A stretch of 5,832 bases of DNA from Psychrilyobacter sp. (GTDB lineage Bacteria > Fusobacteriota > Fusobacteriia > Fusobacteriales > Fusobacteriaceae), in the NCBI GenBank assembly GCA_030621995.1, contig JAUXGP010000117.1, forward strand, positions 1 through 5,832, written 5' to 3'. The notes below the pieces were generated by a model. The model had not been told where the DNA came from. It made no database searches and worked only from the letters and a program-made list of their open reading frames with translations. Position 1 is the first letter of the stretch; each line of letters opens with the position of its first letter. Positions 5,754-5,832 of the stretch are shown in pieces. A program made the translations under genes and the position numbers.

Positions 5754-5783
5754 AAAAGGAGGAGCTGAGCTCCTCCTTTTTTT
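5754..5783 (+). terminator. Intrinsic terminator after hutG
   Basis: AAAAGGAGGAGCT (5754-5766) and AGCTCCTCCTTTT (5768-5780) are perfect inverted arms around one base, so the actual loop is probably CTGAG. A run of seven T residues (5777-5783) follows. It begins 11 nt after the hutG stop. On the minus strand only four T residues follow the stem, so it could also stop, less efficiently, a gene converging from the right. Confidence 0.93.
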
Positions 5784-5796
5784 AAAGTTTTTCCTA

Positions 5797-5832
5797 TTAT
5801 ATGACCTTTTTCCGGTAAAGTTCCACCTGCAA
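5797..5832 (-). CDS. Possible C-terminal end of a convergent gene, truncated by window edge
   Basis: On the minus strand the window edge opens in a frame reading LQVELYRKKVI and then TAA (5799-5797), 14 nt before the hutG terminator. Position and strand suit the tail of a convergent gene that shares the terminator. Eleven codons cannot identify a protein, and open frames this short are common by chance. Confidence 0.2.
   Translation of the reverse strand: MQVELYRKKVI

Overview
The window carries most of a histidine utilisation (hut) locus. Two genes lie on the minus strand in the order hutH-hutU. A divergent hutG lies on the plus strand. The moderately AT-rich sequence, the codon use (frequent AGA, ATA and AAA), the strong AGGAGG ribosome binding sites and the short hairpin/T-run terminators suggest a low-GC anaerobe. 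The vertebrate-like 'long' urocanate hydratase combined with a Mn-type HutG fits Fusobacteriota (Ilyobacter/Psychrilyobacter/Cetobacterium-like) best, but this is inference and a Firmicutes or Bacteroidota source is not excluded.

Layout. Positions 1-769 hold no convincing gene. They contain two diverged copies of an ~86-nt repeat (156-241 and 622-707), a weaker possible third copy near 372-402, and several small hairpins. A 17-bp hairpin at 770-804 has T-runs on both sides and closes hutU from the right and this repeat region from the left. hutU is at 813-2837 (minus). A 92-nt spacer with a 26-nt perfect palindrome separates it from hutH at 2930-4462 (minus). A 234-nt divergent regulatory region (4463-4696) holds candidate promoters for both directions and several palindromes. 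hutG is at 4697-5743 (plus), followed by a strong terminator at 5754-5783. The last ~35 nt could be the C-terminal end of a convergent minus-strand gene.

How the genes work together. HutH deaminates L-histidine to urocanate. HutU hydrates urocanate to imidazolonepropionate. HutG hydrolyses N-formimidoyl-L-glutamate to L-glutamate and formamide. The connecting enzyme, imidazolonepropionase (HutI), and any hut regulator are not in the window and must be encoded elsewhere if the pathway is complete. The divergent arrangement around one short intergenic region suggests that hutHU and hutG are co-regulated.

No clearly new system is visible. The points most worth a second look are the unexplained repeat/structured region at 1-769, the Asp in HutU at the position of the classical catalytic Cys, the Cys in HutG at the position of the metal-bridging Asp of arginase, and the palindromes and 8-codon mini-ORF ahead of hutG.
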